DNA of 64,000 bases from Rhizoclosmatium globosum (GCA_002104985.1 MCGO01000062.1:1-64000); one strand, 5' to 3'. Shown: positions 1-10,751, counted from the first letter of the stretch. Notes: generated by a model from the sequence alone, not told the origin. Program-made: numbers and translations.

Positions 1-2
1 TG

Positions 3-456
3 GAACCCCGATATGAAGGACCATATCGTGTAGTACATGCCACCAAGGGCGGATCCTACCAGCTGCTGGATGCAGGCAGATTGCTGCTGTCAAGACGCCA
101 CTCACCATAACAGCTCAAGCTCACTCAGCCAAAGTCGAATTCAACCCCACAGCGGAAGTTAAGAAAATTATGGACCACCGAGACGAGATAGACAGATCCA
201 AGTCTTACTTAGTACAATGGAAGGACAAGAAAGCTCCACAATCATGCACAATCATGGGTACCTTATACAGACTTCCAAGACGTCAAGTTCGTGAGAGCCT
301 ACCACAATCACATCAACACCAACGTAAAACCTACCAAATGCACAAAGCGTGGTGCCACTGTCAGCGGTGCCCAGTGTGGTTGCGATGCACGATTTCCAAA
401 AGAGAAAATCTTAACCCTGAATCCTTCCGAGAGGTATGGGATGAGTAAGGGTTAGC
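3..456 (+). pseudogene. Ty3/gypsy chromovirus integrase C-terminus and chromodomain, decayed
   Basis: Reading from base 3 gives EPRYEGPYRVV...GGSYQLLD, the typical GPY/F module at the integrase C-terminus of Ty3/gypsy elements, ended by a stop near 110. A chromodomain follows in another frame (EVKKIMDHRDEID...YLVQWKDK, from about 150). After one more frame shift near 260 it reads PYTDFQDVKFVRAYHNHINT and ends at about 456. Chromodomains at the end of integrase mark the chromovirus lineage and steer insertion to particular chromatin. At least two frame changes and a stop break this copy, and its 5' part lies outside the window. The family call is firm; whether every break is real or a consensus error is open. 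Confidence 0.8.
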
Positions 457-676
457 AACCCGAATGGACCGCAACCAACGTGTCACCAATCTCTTCCAAA
501 CATATAACCCTAGTCCATCCAATCTCCAATTGGTACGTATCCAGTGCCGTTTGGTTGTGTAAACGCGTGTGTCTAACGGTATATACTTTATTCTATCTCT
601 ACAAGATCGCATTGTTAAGTTAAGCCCAAGCAGTCACTGCGTGACCGCTGACAGCCACAGGCTCCAGCAATGTGTT

Positions 677-694
677 AGAGGGGGGGAGGAGGAG
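677..694 (+). other. polypurine tract of the Ty3/gypsy element
   Basis: An uninterrupted purine run of A and G, 18 bases long, sits directly before a TG dinucleotide that could open an LTR. In LTR retrotransposons such a tract primes plus-strand synthesis right at the edge of the 3' LTR. It lies about 220 bases after the chromodomain stop. Confidence 0.6.
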
Positions 695-1388
695 TGATGT
701 TGTATTGACCAGGGAATTCAGGACAATCTTTATAGTTAAGACAGACCTTAGTGCCGTTGTTTATTCTATTATTTTATTGCTCACTTTATGCCATGCTTGG
801 TTGGCATTAACCTTTTTATCAAATAGATGGCCGTTCCAAGGAGCCCACATACACTGCTAGAATGTTATTCGGCTGATATCCGTCCGATGATCAAAGCAAC
901 CAGATTTCGGCAACGCAACTGGCCGGAAAGCCGATCCTTTCGGCTTTCCTGTCGATTTATCTGCAAAGATATCCGACCGTATAAATCCTGCCGGATTTCG
1001 CAGAGATAAATTGCTTCAATTGCCGCCCGTTCACATCTGGAAGGAAAGCAATAGAGTGAATCGGCCGGATTTCTTCCTCCAATCCTAACAATCGCCGGCC
1101 GCCGACATCCGGAAGGAATAGAGTTTCGGCCGGATTTCATCCGCCAATCCTGCCAATATACGGTTTTCTATTTGTCAGCAAGTTCATAACGAAAAATAAA
1201 GAAGTATATTTTATTTCAAAGAAAGAAAGTCAAGAAAGTAATGCAGATTTGCATCTGAGAGTGAATAGCCCTTCCCCACCTCAAGTTATTTAAGATGCAT
1301 TGTGATTAAGATTGTGATAATTCTTCTTTCTTCTATCCTTGCTCTTTTTCTTACTCCAAAAGCCAGTACATTGTTTCCGCAATTTTCG
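695..1388 (+). repeat. probable 3' LTR of the Ty3/gypsy element, cut or closely flanked by a LINE
   Basis: The stretch starts TGATGTTGTATT right after the purine tract and has no convincing gene. It contains imperfect internal repeats of a CGGCCGGATTTC-type motif between about 900 and 1160, as often seen in U3 regions, and a GTATAAAT element near 979. The right edge cannot be defined because the LINE begins at about 1389 and the partner LTR is outside the window. Its extent is therefore inferred from position alone. Confidence 0.45.
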
Positions 1389-2276
1389 CAAAAACTTTCT
1401 CGGAGACAGAAACCGCAACAAACAACGACACAATGCACGAAAAGACGCAGTCCCACCTCCGCGTGTCTGCCGTGTTGGTCGCTTGGATCACAGAGCGGAG
1501 ACGTGCGGAGGCTGAGGAAGTTTTGGGGACAGGGAGCGAAGGAAGAGGAGTCGCACTGGGGTTGAAACAACAACGCCAACGGAGCGAAACAGCCGCGAAA
1601 CAGCGGGAAAGTCGAGTAGTTGACTGCGGAACAGCGAAGCCCGAAACAGGAGCCCCGAGGAGACACGAAGCGAGGAGACGCGCGTCACCAACCCCCAAAC
1701 AAACCAACCCCAACAACCCAACACAAATACTAACAACCCATCACCTCAACAACAACAGCCTAGGAACATAACCACAACAAAACGAAACGGAACGGTCGAA
1801 ACAGACCTACCAGCAATACCAGACACAAGAAATGGAATAACACACCTACCCCTCCACAACGCGAAACGACAACAGGCACAACAGCTACACAAAACGCACT
1901 GGAAGGAAAGTGAGGGACCGTCGAAGGAGGCGCAACAGCCATACACAACCTACCAACACGACAGGAACTCAATGCTGGCGCCAACCAACGCGGAAGGGAC
2001 AACACCACGCAGCAAAAGGCGAAACAGCCAACATCAGGATGACAGTCAATACAGACGAGGCAACACCCGACGTTTATTAACACCTACAACTCAACATCAC
2101 AATAAACACTTTTCAACTTCCATACCAAACACTGTAGAAACAAAAAAGAACAAACAAAACAATAAGACACAAAGAAGGACGAGAGGGAAAGAAAGAATGA
2201 AACGAAAGGAAGTGACAGACAAAAAACAAATAAAGAACAAAGTAGAACAATAACAAACCAAAAGCGCAAAACCAAA

Positions 2277-4094
2277 ATGCGCAGTCTGTGGGAACTGCGC
2301 AAAGGGCGGGAAATACGCAACAAGGGGTGGAAAGAGAAAGGGACACAAAAGCAAGCACCAAAATGCCCTCTCCCACCACTCAACCAGACAACCACGATGA
2401 CCAACCAATATACCATTGACATCTACCACGCAGACCTATGCGACTACACGTTTGGCGACACAAACAGCCTGTCCAAGTCGTCTGCCAGGATCCAAGCTGC
2501 ATTAGTCGACGCTGGTGCCCATGCAACTGTGACACCCCACCGCGAGTACACGACACTGCTGTGCAACAAGGACGACGCCAAGAGGGTAAGACAAGTGCAC
2601 TCCAAACAAACAACACAAACTGGGAAACTAACCAACCAACAGATCATCTACTCACTCCCCTTTGCACAACGAACCCGCCCAACCAACCCATTCACCATTG
2701 TCGCACTCGGCCTCACCCACCTTGACCTCAGCAACTATCACCGAACCACCATCGAAGACGAAATCAGCGACTTCATCTACAACGTGCTCAAGGAGGAAGT
2801 CGAGGACGTCCACATCTACTCCAAAGCCAAAACTCCCACCGGCTACATCATCTGCAACAGTGAGGCCCAATTCAGACGCCTCCTGGACGACCCCATGTAC
2901 TGCTACATCCCCAACCTCCCAAACATCAACATACAGCTACGTAACCCAGCCACAGACCTCTCCACCTCTAAAGAAGACCTCAAGATCCGTGGAACGTGGT
3001 TCAGACCAGAAAAGCATCCCATTCGTGCAGAAGACTTCATGCCAACCACCAAGTGCGGCGTCGACAGCATATTCATCAGCAACGACCGTGTTCTTCTACT
3101 CCACCGCTCTGCTCTGCAGGCCAAGGCCATGAATGGTGTCACCAGCCAAACTACAAACAAGGGCCCTCAACAGCATCGAGCAGTGGGATTTGTTGTCAAC
3201 GGAGTGTACGAGGAACACAAGGACTGTAGTGAATGTGGGCAACACCATGAAACAGAGGATTGTGATCTGTTCCAGGAACGAGTGGAAGGGCTCTGCCACC
3301 GGGCACAAGGGATACACTTCAACAACCTCAGCAAAAAAGAAGTGGAGTTGGCCTTCTTCAAAATTGCAGCTGACGAAGGAAAGACTTTGGGGACATGGAT
3401 CAAAAACAGGAATGAGTACGATGTCCTAAATATGAGGGGACTGAAGGGACGGGTGCCAGAACTGAGGGAGTATCAGAGACTTTGGGACATTGGCTCACTC
3501 CCAAGGTTCCAACCAACTAACAACTACCACAACCCCCCAACAACCAACACAGCCCCAGGCGCCATGACCATTGCCAAATACCAACCCCGCCACCGGGCTT
3601 CAAGTAACAACACCCAACCACAGGCAGCCAAGACTCCAACCAATACAAACAACAACATGGAGGCCATGCTCCAGACTATCCTTGCCAGATTGCAACCACT
3701 GGAGACCCTGTCAACCCAAGCCACTGCACTGGGAAACCTAACCAACACCCTCAGCTCCAAGATCACCCACATGGAGTCCAGAATCCAGCACCTTGACTAC
3801 CGCGTGGAAACAATGGCCTCCAACAACAAGCGCAACTGTAGCAATGGATACCAGAGCCAAGACGACATGGAAAGCCGCCCTCACAAGAAGACTGCCAGCC
3901 GCTCCGACCAACCCAACCGTGCCAACCAGGAACCCATTGTCGTCTCATCCCCCGACAACTGTAACAACCAAGATGAGGAAATCCTCGATGACGCCGACGA
4001 CGAGCTACTCAACACTCCAACCAAATTGTCCATGGACGAGAACGCTGAGGGCCCCAGTAACCAAACCAAGACCCCCCCTGCGAAGCATGTGTGA
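2277..4094 (+). CDS. LINE-1 ORF1: Gag-like RNA-binding protein with CCHC knuckle
   Basis: This is the 605-codon main part of ORF1. A start at MTNQYT (about 2397) is also possible. Around residue 315-330 it has a CSECGQ-H-(4)-C knuckle (C-x2-C-x3-H-x4-C), the RNA-binding motif common in LINE ORF1 proteins. The C-terminal third is Gln/Asn/Thr-rich. In the second LINE copy the same frame stays open from ATG 16740 through the whole leader. In this copy that upstream frame is broken near 1765 and 2164 by single missing bases, so the true ORF1 may begin at 1433. ORF1 proteins coat the transposon RNA. ORF2 begins about 35 bases after this stop. Confidence 0.75.
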   Translation: MRSLWELRKGREIRNKGWKEKGTQKQAPKCPLPPLNQTTTMTNQYTIDIYHADLCDYTFGDTNSLSKSSARIQAALVDAGAHATVTPHREYTTLLCNKDDAKRVRQVHSKQTTQTGKLTNQQIIYSLPFAQRTRPTNPFTIVALGLTHLDLSNYHRTTIEDEISDFIYNVLKEEVEDVHIYSKAKTPTGYIICNSEAQFRRLLDDPMYCYIPNLPNINIQLRNPATDLSTSKEDLKIRGTWFRPEKHPIRAEDFMPTTKCGVDSIFISNDRVLLLHRSALQAKAMNGVTSQTTNKGPQQHRAVGFVVNGVYEEHKDCSECGQHHETEDCDLFQERVEGLCHRAQGIHFNNLSKKEVELAFFKIAADEGKTLGTWIKNRNEYDVLNMRGLKGRVPELREYQRLWDIGSLPRFQPTNNYHNPPTTNTAPGAMTIAKYQPRHRASSNNTQPQAAKTPTNTNNNMEAMLQTILARLQPLETLSTQATALGNLTNTLSSKITHMESRIQHLDYRVETMASNNKRNCSNGYQSQDDMESRPHKKTASRSDQPNRANQEPIVVSSPDNCNNQDEEILDDADDELLNTPTKLSMDENAEGPSNQTKTPPAKHV

Positions 4095-4131
4095 TACACC
4101 AAAAACTGGAAGAAGGGAGAGTGGGAGTGAA

Positions 4132-7100
4132 ATGGAAACAACATATTCAAATAAAAACCAAATATTTATTAACAACCTATTCCAAACTATAACAAGAGAG
4201 GAAATGCTAGAAAAGAACAAAGAAAACTTTGCAAAAGAGGAGGAAAAAAGTAAGGAGGAATCAACCAAAAAAAGAAAGAGGATCCTCAACAACAACAAAG
4301 AAGAGGAATATAAAAGAAGAAAAGACAAGGAAGACAATGCAGGGGACACAGATGACGACGTAGATGAAGAAGTACCTCTTAAGAAACCAACAAGGAACCA
4401 AAAAGGGAAATACACACGACAGGAAGACCAAAACACCACAACGGAAAAGGAGGCTGAAGAAAAGAAAAGGCTAAACATCAGAGAATTGACAAGAAGCATG
4501 AACACCACAAAAATCAACAAGGACAGTGACATTGATAATAGTACTAACAACCAAATCTGCGGCAGAAAAAGGAACCAGACCGAAGACAACAATGAAAACA
4601 AACAGGATACACAAAAACCACAGAAGACAGATGCAACAGGAAGCATCTTTGAACAAAGGAAACTAAGAACTGCCGCAAACCGAGTGGAACTATGTGTTGG
4701 CACATACAACACGGCCTCGCTCAAGATAGAAACAATCCAAAACACACTCACAACATACGGGATACACATACTAGGAATCCAAGAAACCAAGGTTGAAGAG
4801 ACTGAAGCAGTAAAACTCTGGAAAGGTCGAACAAAGAACGACGAAAATGGCACATGTAAAGACACAGAACACAACTATGACTACGCCAGATTCACAAGTG
4901 CAAATGGCCGATCAGCAGGAGTGGGAATGATAATAAGGTCAGACTTTGCAAAACATGCAAGAGCAGTAGAACGACAGGGGACAAGGCTTATCTCTGTAAT
5001 ACTTCAAGTAAAAGGCGGAGAGATAAGAATAACAAACATATACTGGCCAAACACCACAAACCACCCAGAACACCAAAACCTCACAAATAAAGTCAAAGAA
5101 TACATACAAGAGGATCAAGCAAAAGGGCGAGAAAGTATATTCCTGGGAGATTGGAACACAACAGCAGACAGACTACTTGACCGTTTCCCGGTACAACTGC
5201 AAGAACCGCAACAAGGAATCCTGGCAACAATGAAAGACAGCAATATGGCAGACACCTATCGCCGATACAACCCAGAAACTATCAAATACTCAAGAGAAAG
5301 TGCAGACGGAAGCTCGAAGTCAAGAATCGACGCAATATACACATCAACAACCCTGGCAGAAAGAACCGCTCACTGCGAAATCCTCACAGAGATGTTTGCA
5401 TTAAGAGAATCAGATCATGTACCAGTGGTTGCATCATTTGACCTTACTGGATGGTTTCAAAAAGCACCCAAACCTTACACCATAATGAGGAGAGTGGTGG
5501 ACTTCAGGGCAGCAACAACCGAAGAAAAGGAAAATGTGACCCAACAATGTGAAGAGGCAACCAAAGAAATGCTAAAAAACTTGGTTAAAGAAACCAAACA
5601 TCTCCAAATGATTGCGGGCTGTCCAGACAGAATGGCGGCACACATCACAAACGCAAACAACATCAAATGCACACCACCTAGCAGTAAAGACAAGCTATGT
5701 GACCTAAGGGAAAGAAACTACGTTCGAGAAGTCACAAGTAAATACGCCACGGAACTTGAACACAAAATAACCGATATCCTTATGACAACACTACCAACCA
5801 AAATAATGGGAACAAACAAACGAACAGAGGAGGAAAGACTAGCTGCAGAGTGGGCTAGATTTGACAAAACAATTGGACGTGCAATAGTAGAGGCTAGCCG
5901 CGCAACTAATGGAGAGGTGACAAACGAGACAGTTCTGACAATTGAAACACTTCGCATAAAACTAGAACACAAATGGACAACTGAAACACCAGAACACTCC
6001 AACAACATACATGAAAAACCAGAAGTGGCAAAAAAACAACTCATAAGCTGGCTACGAAGGGAAAGACACGAAGTCACAAAACTGTGGAGAGAAGCAAAGG
6101 GGGCCCAAACTTGGAATGATATCCAAGCAAGCATAGACAAAAGAAACGAACAGTTCACAACACAACGGAAAAAGATGTTCAACAAAATATTGGAAAGAGA
6201 GACACCACACGTTATAATTGACTGTAATAAGAATGAGTTTGGAACGGTATTTGAAGCTGAGGAAGTGAAGGCTGGCACTGACAAGGTGATGAGTGAAGTG
6301 TTCAAAGAACGCCAGACCAAAGAAATACCAGAAGACTCAGTATTTACAGAAGAATATAAACCAAAAGATACAATTGCAAACAACACATATGACGAGCTTG
6401 AAAAGGACTGGACTATAGAAGATGTTGCGGAAGGAATCAGAGAAATGGCAAGAAACAAAGCACCTGGCCCCAGCGGCCTTCAAGCAGAAGCACTGCAACT
6501 TGGACAGGAATACCTATGGGAATTCATCAGAACACTAATGCAACTATGTAAAGACTACATGATAACCCCAGAAGAATGGACCAAAGGATACATCAAACCA
6601 ATCCCAAAATCAGCAGACTGGGGAGGAGACCTCCTACAAACAAGACCCATCTCCCTACTGGAGATCCCATACAAACTGATGGAAGCGCTCTGGTATGCAA
6701 GACTGAAAAAAATCATGCTCCAGAACACCCATATCTTATCAGGAAGAAACTTCAGTGCACTACCTGGAGAATCAACAGAAACTTCTCTAGTGATGATAAA
6801 CGCCATCATTGAATACTGCAAAGAAAACAAGATGCAAGGATTCATGATCTTCAATGACATTAAAAAAGCGTTTGACAGCGTGGGTCCAACAGCTGTCATG
6901 CGAAGTCACAAACGAATCAAACTACCATATAAATACTCTGCATGGAAGTGGGACACACAGAAACTCATGACTGCTAAAATCCTCACAGCATTTGGACCAA
7001 CAGATGGCATCAAAATAGGGACAATGATACAACAGGGTTCAATCCTGGCACCTCTAGAGTGGAGAATATTTTGGGACTCGCTGTTATGTGCCCTGGACAA

Positions 7101-7641
7101 ACATACAGAAGGAATAACAATAAAAGGGACACACAAAAAAGGAATCAAGAAGGATGGGAACATGGAGGAATATGAACTCAAGGAAAGACTTACCTGTGAA
7201 GCCTACGTTGACGACACAGCGGCTTTTGCAAATAGCTGGGAGGAATGTGAAAAACAAGCAAAAATTATCTACGAGTTCCAAGAAATTAACTCAATACAGT
7301 CCAACACTAGCAAAATGGCAGTCATTGCAGTGAATCCAGACCATCCACGTACACAACTAACCTGGGGGGATGGAGCTAAGGTCAACATTAACATAAAAGG
7401 AAAAGGAGAGAGAGTATTAGGCAACTGGTTCTCCTCAGACAACCTTGGCAAGGATGCTAAAGAAATAATCAACACAACAGTAGAAACCATATGCCAAACT
7501 CTAAACAGAAAAGAAATCACAGCAGTCACAGCAATATCAATTGTAAACACTGTCTTATTACCAAAGATCAAATACATATGGAAAACACTTGCCCTTACAG
7601 AACAGAAATTGACAAGTGGTATGCAAAAGCAGTCCAAGTAG
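4132..7641 (+). CDS. LINE-1 ORF2, first part: AP-like endonuclease and reverse transcriptase
   Basis: The frame is open from upstream; ATG 4132 is the likely start. An apurinic-like endonuclease lies at about 4690-5450, with GTYNTAS, the acidic IQETK, GDWNT, SRIDAIY and the terminal SDHVPV. It nicks the target DNA. Reverse transcriptase follows at about 6420-7330: KAPGPSGLQAEAL, TRPISLLEIPYK, FNDIKKAFDSV with the first catalytic Asp, QQGSILAPL, and YVDDTAAF carrying the catalytic DD pair. The frame ends early at 7641; related sequence continues in another frame from about 7595, so one base appears to be missing there. A basic, Glu/Lys-rich N-terminus precedes the endonuclease. Confidence 0.85.
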   Translation: METTYSNKNQIFINNLFQTITREEMLEKNKENFAKEEEKSKEESTKKRKRILNNNKEEEYKRRKDKEDNAGDTDDDVDEEVPLKKPTRNQKGKYTRQEDQNTTTEKEAEEKKRLNIRELTRSMNTTKINKDSDIDNSTNNQICGRKRNQTEDNNENKQDTQKPQKTDATGSIFEQRKLRTAANRVELCVGTYNTASLKIETIQNTLTTYGIHILGIQETKVEETEAVKLWKGRTKNDENGTCKDTEHNYDYARFTSANGRSAGVGMIIRSDFAKHARAVERQGTRLISVILQVKGGEIRITNIYWPNTTNHPEHQNLTNKVKEYIQEDQAKGRESIFLGDWNTTADRLLDRFPVQLQEPQQGILATMKDSNMADTYRRYNPETIKYSRESADGSSKSRIDAIYTSTTLAERTAHCEILTEMFALRESDHVPVVASFDLTGWFQKAPKPYTIMRRVVDFRAATTEEKENVTQQCEEATKEMLKNLVKETKHLQMIAGCPDRMAAHITNANNIKCTPPSSKDKLCDLRERNYVREVTSKYATELEHKITDILMTTLPTKIMGTNKRTEEERLAAEWARFDKTIGRAIVEASRATNGEVTNETVLTIETLRIKLEHKWTTETPEHSNNIHEKPEVAKKQLISWLRRERHEVTKLWREAKGAQTWNDIQASIDKRNEQFTTQRKKMFNKILERETPHVIIDCNKNEFGTVFEAEEVKAGTDKVMSEVFKERQTKEIPEDSVFTEEYKPKDTIANNTYDELEKDWTIEDVAEGIREMARNKAPGPSGLQAEALQLGQEYLWEFIRTLMQLCKDYMITPEEWTKGYIKPIPKSADWGGDLLQTRPISLLEIPYKLMEALWYARLKKIMLQNTHILSGRNFSALPGESTETSLVMINAIIEYCKENKMQGFMIFNDIKKAFDSVGPTAVMRSHKRIKLPYKYSAWKWDTQKLMTAKILTAFGPTDGIKIGTMIQQGSILAPLEWRIFWDSLLCALDKHTEGITIKGTHKKGIKKDGNMEEYELKERLTCEAYVDDTAAFANSWEECEKQAKIIYEFQEINSIQSNTSKMAVIAVNPDHPRTQLTWGDGAKVNINIKGKGERVLGNWFSSDNLGKDAKEIINTTVETICQTLNRKEITAVTAISIVNTVLLPKIKYIWKTLALTEQKLTSGMQKQSK

Positions 7642-8345
7642 TCAAACACAAAGCAGGCTTCGCAGCAAGCACCCCAACATCACTACTTGAAAACCCATGC
7701 ATATATGGACTTGAAAACTGGAACCGACACTACACATCTGATAAAACCAACACCCTGCTGATTGCACTGAATGAAGATTCGCTACTTGGCAGAATCATGA
7801 GAATACGCGCCCTTAACCTTCAGGATGCACTGGGCCTTCCGCACTTCCCACTACTAGAACCGTACCCAGCCAAAACAGTAAAAGGAACAAACAGCATTGC
7901 CAACCTCATGAATAGAATGTACAAGCAAAGATTGAGAATAGTACCCCAGGAATTCCTGTGCAAAGAAAACCAAACCACAGAAATCTTTGGCAGAATAGAC
8001 GGCAACGGAAGCAACACAACAATGTGGAAAACACTAGGATGGGCACTATTTGAAAAGTACTCTGACCATCTCAGGAAGTACAACATCTACTACATAGACC
8101 AAATAACGGCAAGATGTGGAAAGAAACTCTTGACAAGAACAGACATGGAAAGGAGACACAAATGGCCCAGAAACGGAAAGCAATCAGAATGGTACCATAA
8201 ACTTATTAGCGACATAAACAAACCTGAATTGGACGGAACAAGCAAGTTCAACAAAGTGGAAACACTGCAACCAAACCCTTTTGCAACAGAAAGAAACCAA
8301 CAAACATTAATACCTGAGGAGCCAGAGGAAAAGTACCCGAATTAG
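7595..8345 (+). CDS. LINE-1 ORF2, connector between RT and RNase H
   Basis: This frame continues ORF2 after the break near 7595. It reads TEIDKWYAKAVQVVKHKAGF and on through a region of the length usual between RT and RNase H in Tad/I-type LINEs. No catalytic motif is visible. It ends in KYPN and a stop at 8345, while the sequence just before reads on in the third frame as VPELERRAAEERLHELY, so a second single-base loss lies near 8330. On its own it is not a protein; it is listed because it completes ORF2. Confidence 0.65.
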
Positions 8346-9541
8346 AACGCCGAGCAGCAGAGGAACGACTACATGAGCTATACAATGGAGCCAGATTGAT
8401 GCCAGAAACAGTACTTGAAAACCCACCACAGGAAAAGCAACACCTGGAACAAACCAACATTGCAGGAAAATATTTGAAAGCAAGTCAGAACCTCCTTAAC
8501 AGTCTGGGAATCAGAGTAACATCAAACACAGACGAGACATGCATCGTGTTTACAGACGGATCCAGAACAACAGAAGCAATGGGCGCCGGAGGTATATGCA
8601 CAGAAGGACCCAGTAAAGGAAGAGAGTTTGCAGCAAAAGTTAACGGGTGGGCATCATCCAAACTCCCAGAAGCAATGGCTGCCATTGCAGCCATGGTTGG
8701 GGCCAAAACAGGGAAAACAATCATAAAAATTGATAACGCCTCAGTGGTCCAAGATGGACAAGAACTAGTAGAAACTGGAGGTTTCATAACTGCAAGGAAA
8801 CTGATGGAAAAATCTTGCATTACCCAAGTAACCATCATGGCCCAGCTCATACAAGACCTACTCAAAGAAGGGAGACAAATTGAGTTCGAGAAAGTGACCG
8901 GACACTCCAAAACAGAAGGCGACGACAAAGAAGGCAATGATAAAGCAGATACAAACGCCAACAAAGGGAGAACAGCTGAAACAATGACCATCAACCTGGA
9001 ACACCAGAGCATTCTGAGATTCATGGTCGCCACAGAAAACACTACTATTGAAGGACAAACTTGGCAAAGCCTTAAAGAGATAGACAAACTAGAAGCATAC
9101 GTAGCATGGGAACAACAACACGCCTTCCGTCACATTGCAAACCAAATAGAGGAAACAGACCTTGATCTCACATTGACAATAATGACATGCGGAAGAAAAC
9201 CATCAACACCAAGAACCTCCAGGGGAGAATCAGCAGCAATTCACTACAACGTAATGACTGCTCACCACCTGCGCCCAGTGCAGGCACGCCTCCACCAAAG
9301 ATTACCCAACATCCACAAAGACAACACATGCAAAGTATGTATGACAGGCCAGAAAGAAACAGATGAACACGTAATGACGTGCCCAGCCTTCAAAGAGGAA
9401 CGAGTTACACTGTTCAGGAACATGATACAGCAAATGGCAGCAATAGCAGATCAAAGGGGAAACAAGAAAACAGGAGGCTGGAAAACCCCCCTTGAAAACC
9501 TAGTCTCTCCATGGTATAACAACTGGACGGAAGAGATGTAA
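8330..9541 (+). CDS. LINE-1 ORF2, RNase H domain and CCHC-like motif
   Basis: The first RNase H aspartate is in CIVFTDGSRTTEAMGAGGI (about 8545). A glutamate follows in LPEAMAAIAAMVGA, then KIDNASVV with the next aspartate, and the last in GNDKADTNANKG (about 8950). This domain removes the RNA strand after first-strand synthesis and is present only in some LINE clades. Further on, CKVCMTGQKETDEHVMTC (about 9330-9385) is the C-x2-C...H-x4-C motif usual near the end of ORF2 proteins. The frame stops at 9541, where another single-base shift links it to the next segment. Confidence 0.8.
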   Translation, partial: KVPELERRAAEERLHELYNGARLMPETVLENPPQEKQHLEQTNIAGKYLKASQNLLNSLGIRVTSNTDETCIVFTDGSRTTEAMGAGGICTEGPSKGREFAAKVNGWASSKLPEAMAAIAAMVGAKTGKTIIKIDNASVVQDGQELVETGGFITARKLMEKSCITQVTIMAQLIQDLLKEGRQIEFEKVTGHSKTEGDDKEGNDKADTNANKGRTAETMTINLEHQSILRFMVATENTTIEGQTWQSLKEIDKLEAYVAWEQQHAFRHIANQIEETDLDLTLTIMTCGRKPSTPRTSRGESAAIHYNVMTAHHLRPVQARLHQRLPNIHKDNTCKVCMTGQKETDEHVMTCPAFKEERVTLFRNMIQQMAAIADQRGNKKTGGWKTPLENLVSPWYNNWTEEM

Positions 9542-10544
9542 CTAGAACAGAAATGGCCCTGCAGCATAAAATCAACAACTTCAGAGTGGAAAAAATCCTA
9601 GAAGGCATAGTGCCCACAGTGCTCATAGAACTGCTCACTGCACATATAGGTATGAACAAACCACAAGCAAGAACAACTATCATCCAGGGAATGAAAACAT
9701 TAACAGAAGGGGTTAGAGGACTCTGGAAAAAGAGATGTGATATAACAGTAGAATGGGAACAAACAATCGCAGTGCCAAGAATAACAAGTGACATGAAAAG
9801 AAACTGGAAAAAACCCTCAACAGCAATAACAACGATGGACAGTGAAGAAACAGAGAACAAGGAAATAAACACCCAAGACCATAACCAGACACAGGCCCAA
9901 ACCCAACCTGACACAGGAAACAGAACTCCTGAGACAGACGCAGAAGCAACGAACCCCCAAAGCAGAAAGAGGAAACAAAACAACCCACCAAAAAAACAAA
10001 AAAGAAACCAAGAAAGCACATACCAGCCAAACCCATCACAAAGAGGCAAGAACTAGAACAGAGTATACGATGTCTCACATGCCAAGAGAGAAACGAAGAT
10101 AATGTAGACCAAAATGGCTATCACGTGTGCAGCCCAAGAATAACACAACGAATGAGAGCCATAAAACTATTCACAGAACACAAGAAAGGGACTAAAATAT
10201 TAAGGCCAGGAATGACTGAAATCTCCAAGACAGCAAGAGACTCATATGAATCAAACACCCCAGTGGAAACAGAATATGTAGAACCAGCCACAAGGCAGAA
10301 CAGACAGAAAAACAAGAAAAACATGGATGAAGACAGAGAAAGAATCAAAGAAAGAATTAAGCGAAGAAGAGAGAAGCATGACCACCGTCGACAACGACGA
10401 CAACAAGCACCAAAGACCAGAACAGCAAACCAAGAACAAGCAGAAGGAAGAACTACAGAAAACAGACAAGAGGAGACACTCGACAATGGAAACTTAGAGT
10501 GGGAAGCAATGCAGGAAAACGGAGGAGGGGAGGAAATGGAATAA
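9541..10544 (+). CDS. LINE-1 ORF2, unusual C-terminal extension with a second zinc motif
   Basis: Two overlapping frames continue ORF2. From 9541 one reads RDVTRTEMALQHKINNF and on to 10056. Near 10035 the reading shifts to KRQELEQSIRCLTCQERNED, which gives C-x2-C...H-x-C between about 10067 and 10131, and ends at 10544. The rest is rich in Lys, Arg, Glu and Gln and looks disordered. I do not recognise this roughly 330-residue tail from well-known LINEs. The shifts again fit one missing base each. Confidence 0.55.
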
Positions 10545-10751
10545 CAAGTGGCCAGAAACAAGTACACTGGGGGAGGGAAGACATGGGGGAAGGAAGAGTT
10601 GAAGGGGTCGATTTGTTGAAGGGATTGTATATAAAATGCCATTTGGGCGGGCCAGAGCCGTATTGTTGGGGGATGGACTTGGAAAGCACACCAGTGATTT
10701 GTTTTATTCTTAAATAAAGCGAGGCAAGGACCTCTTACTCAAAAAAAAAAA
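10545..10751 (+). other. LINE-1 3' UTR, polyadenylation signal and A tail
   Basis: There is no open frame. AATAAA lies at 10713-10718, and an eleven-base A run at 10741-10751 ends exactly where copia sequence starts. This is the expected 3' structure of a target-primed LINE insertion. Confidence 0.85.

Larger units (their letters stand above)
1389..10751 (+). mobile_element. LINE-1: 9.4 kb non-LTR retrotransposon with APE endonuclease, RT and RNase H
   Basis: The element has the layout of a Tad/I-type LINE. A purine- and C-rich leader with few stops comes first, then an ORF1 with a zinc knuckle, an ORF2 with apurinic-like endonuclease, reverse transcriptase and RNase H, a 3' UTR with AATAAA at 10713-10718, and an A tail at 10741-10751. 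The 5' end is shared with a second copy at 16692. The right flank is copia integrase sequence, the left flank is a Ty3/gypsy LTR, and no target-site duplication joins these two flanks. The 3' junction instead pairs with the 5' junction at 16691. This copy is therefore probably a recombinant between two LINE insertions. Clade assignment by eye (fungal Tad or I group) is tentative. Confidence 0.85.

Noticed and set aside
1286..2429. Several minus-strand frames of 80-126 codons opposite the LINE leader
   Set aside because: They mirror the C- and A-rich leader, whose complement has few stops; compositions are Leu/Cys/Phe-rich without motifs, and the same shadows recur at 16.3-17.7 kb.
4005..4874. 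289-codon minus-strand frame rich in Ser, Phe and Leu
   Set aside because: It lies opposite the Lys/Glu-rich N-terminus of ORF2, which forces such a composition; it is a shadow of the coding strand.
5718..6458. 246-codon minus-strand frame
   Set aside because: Opposite the well-supported endonuclease-RT region; no own motif.
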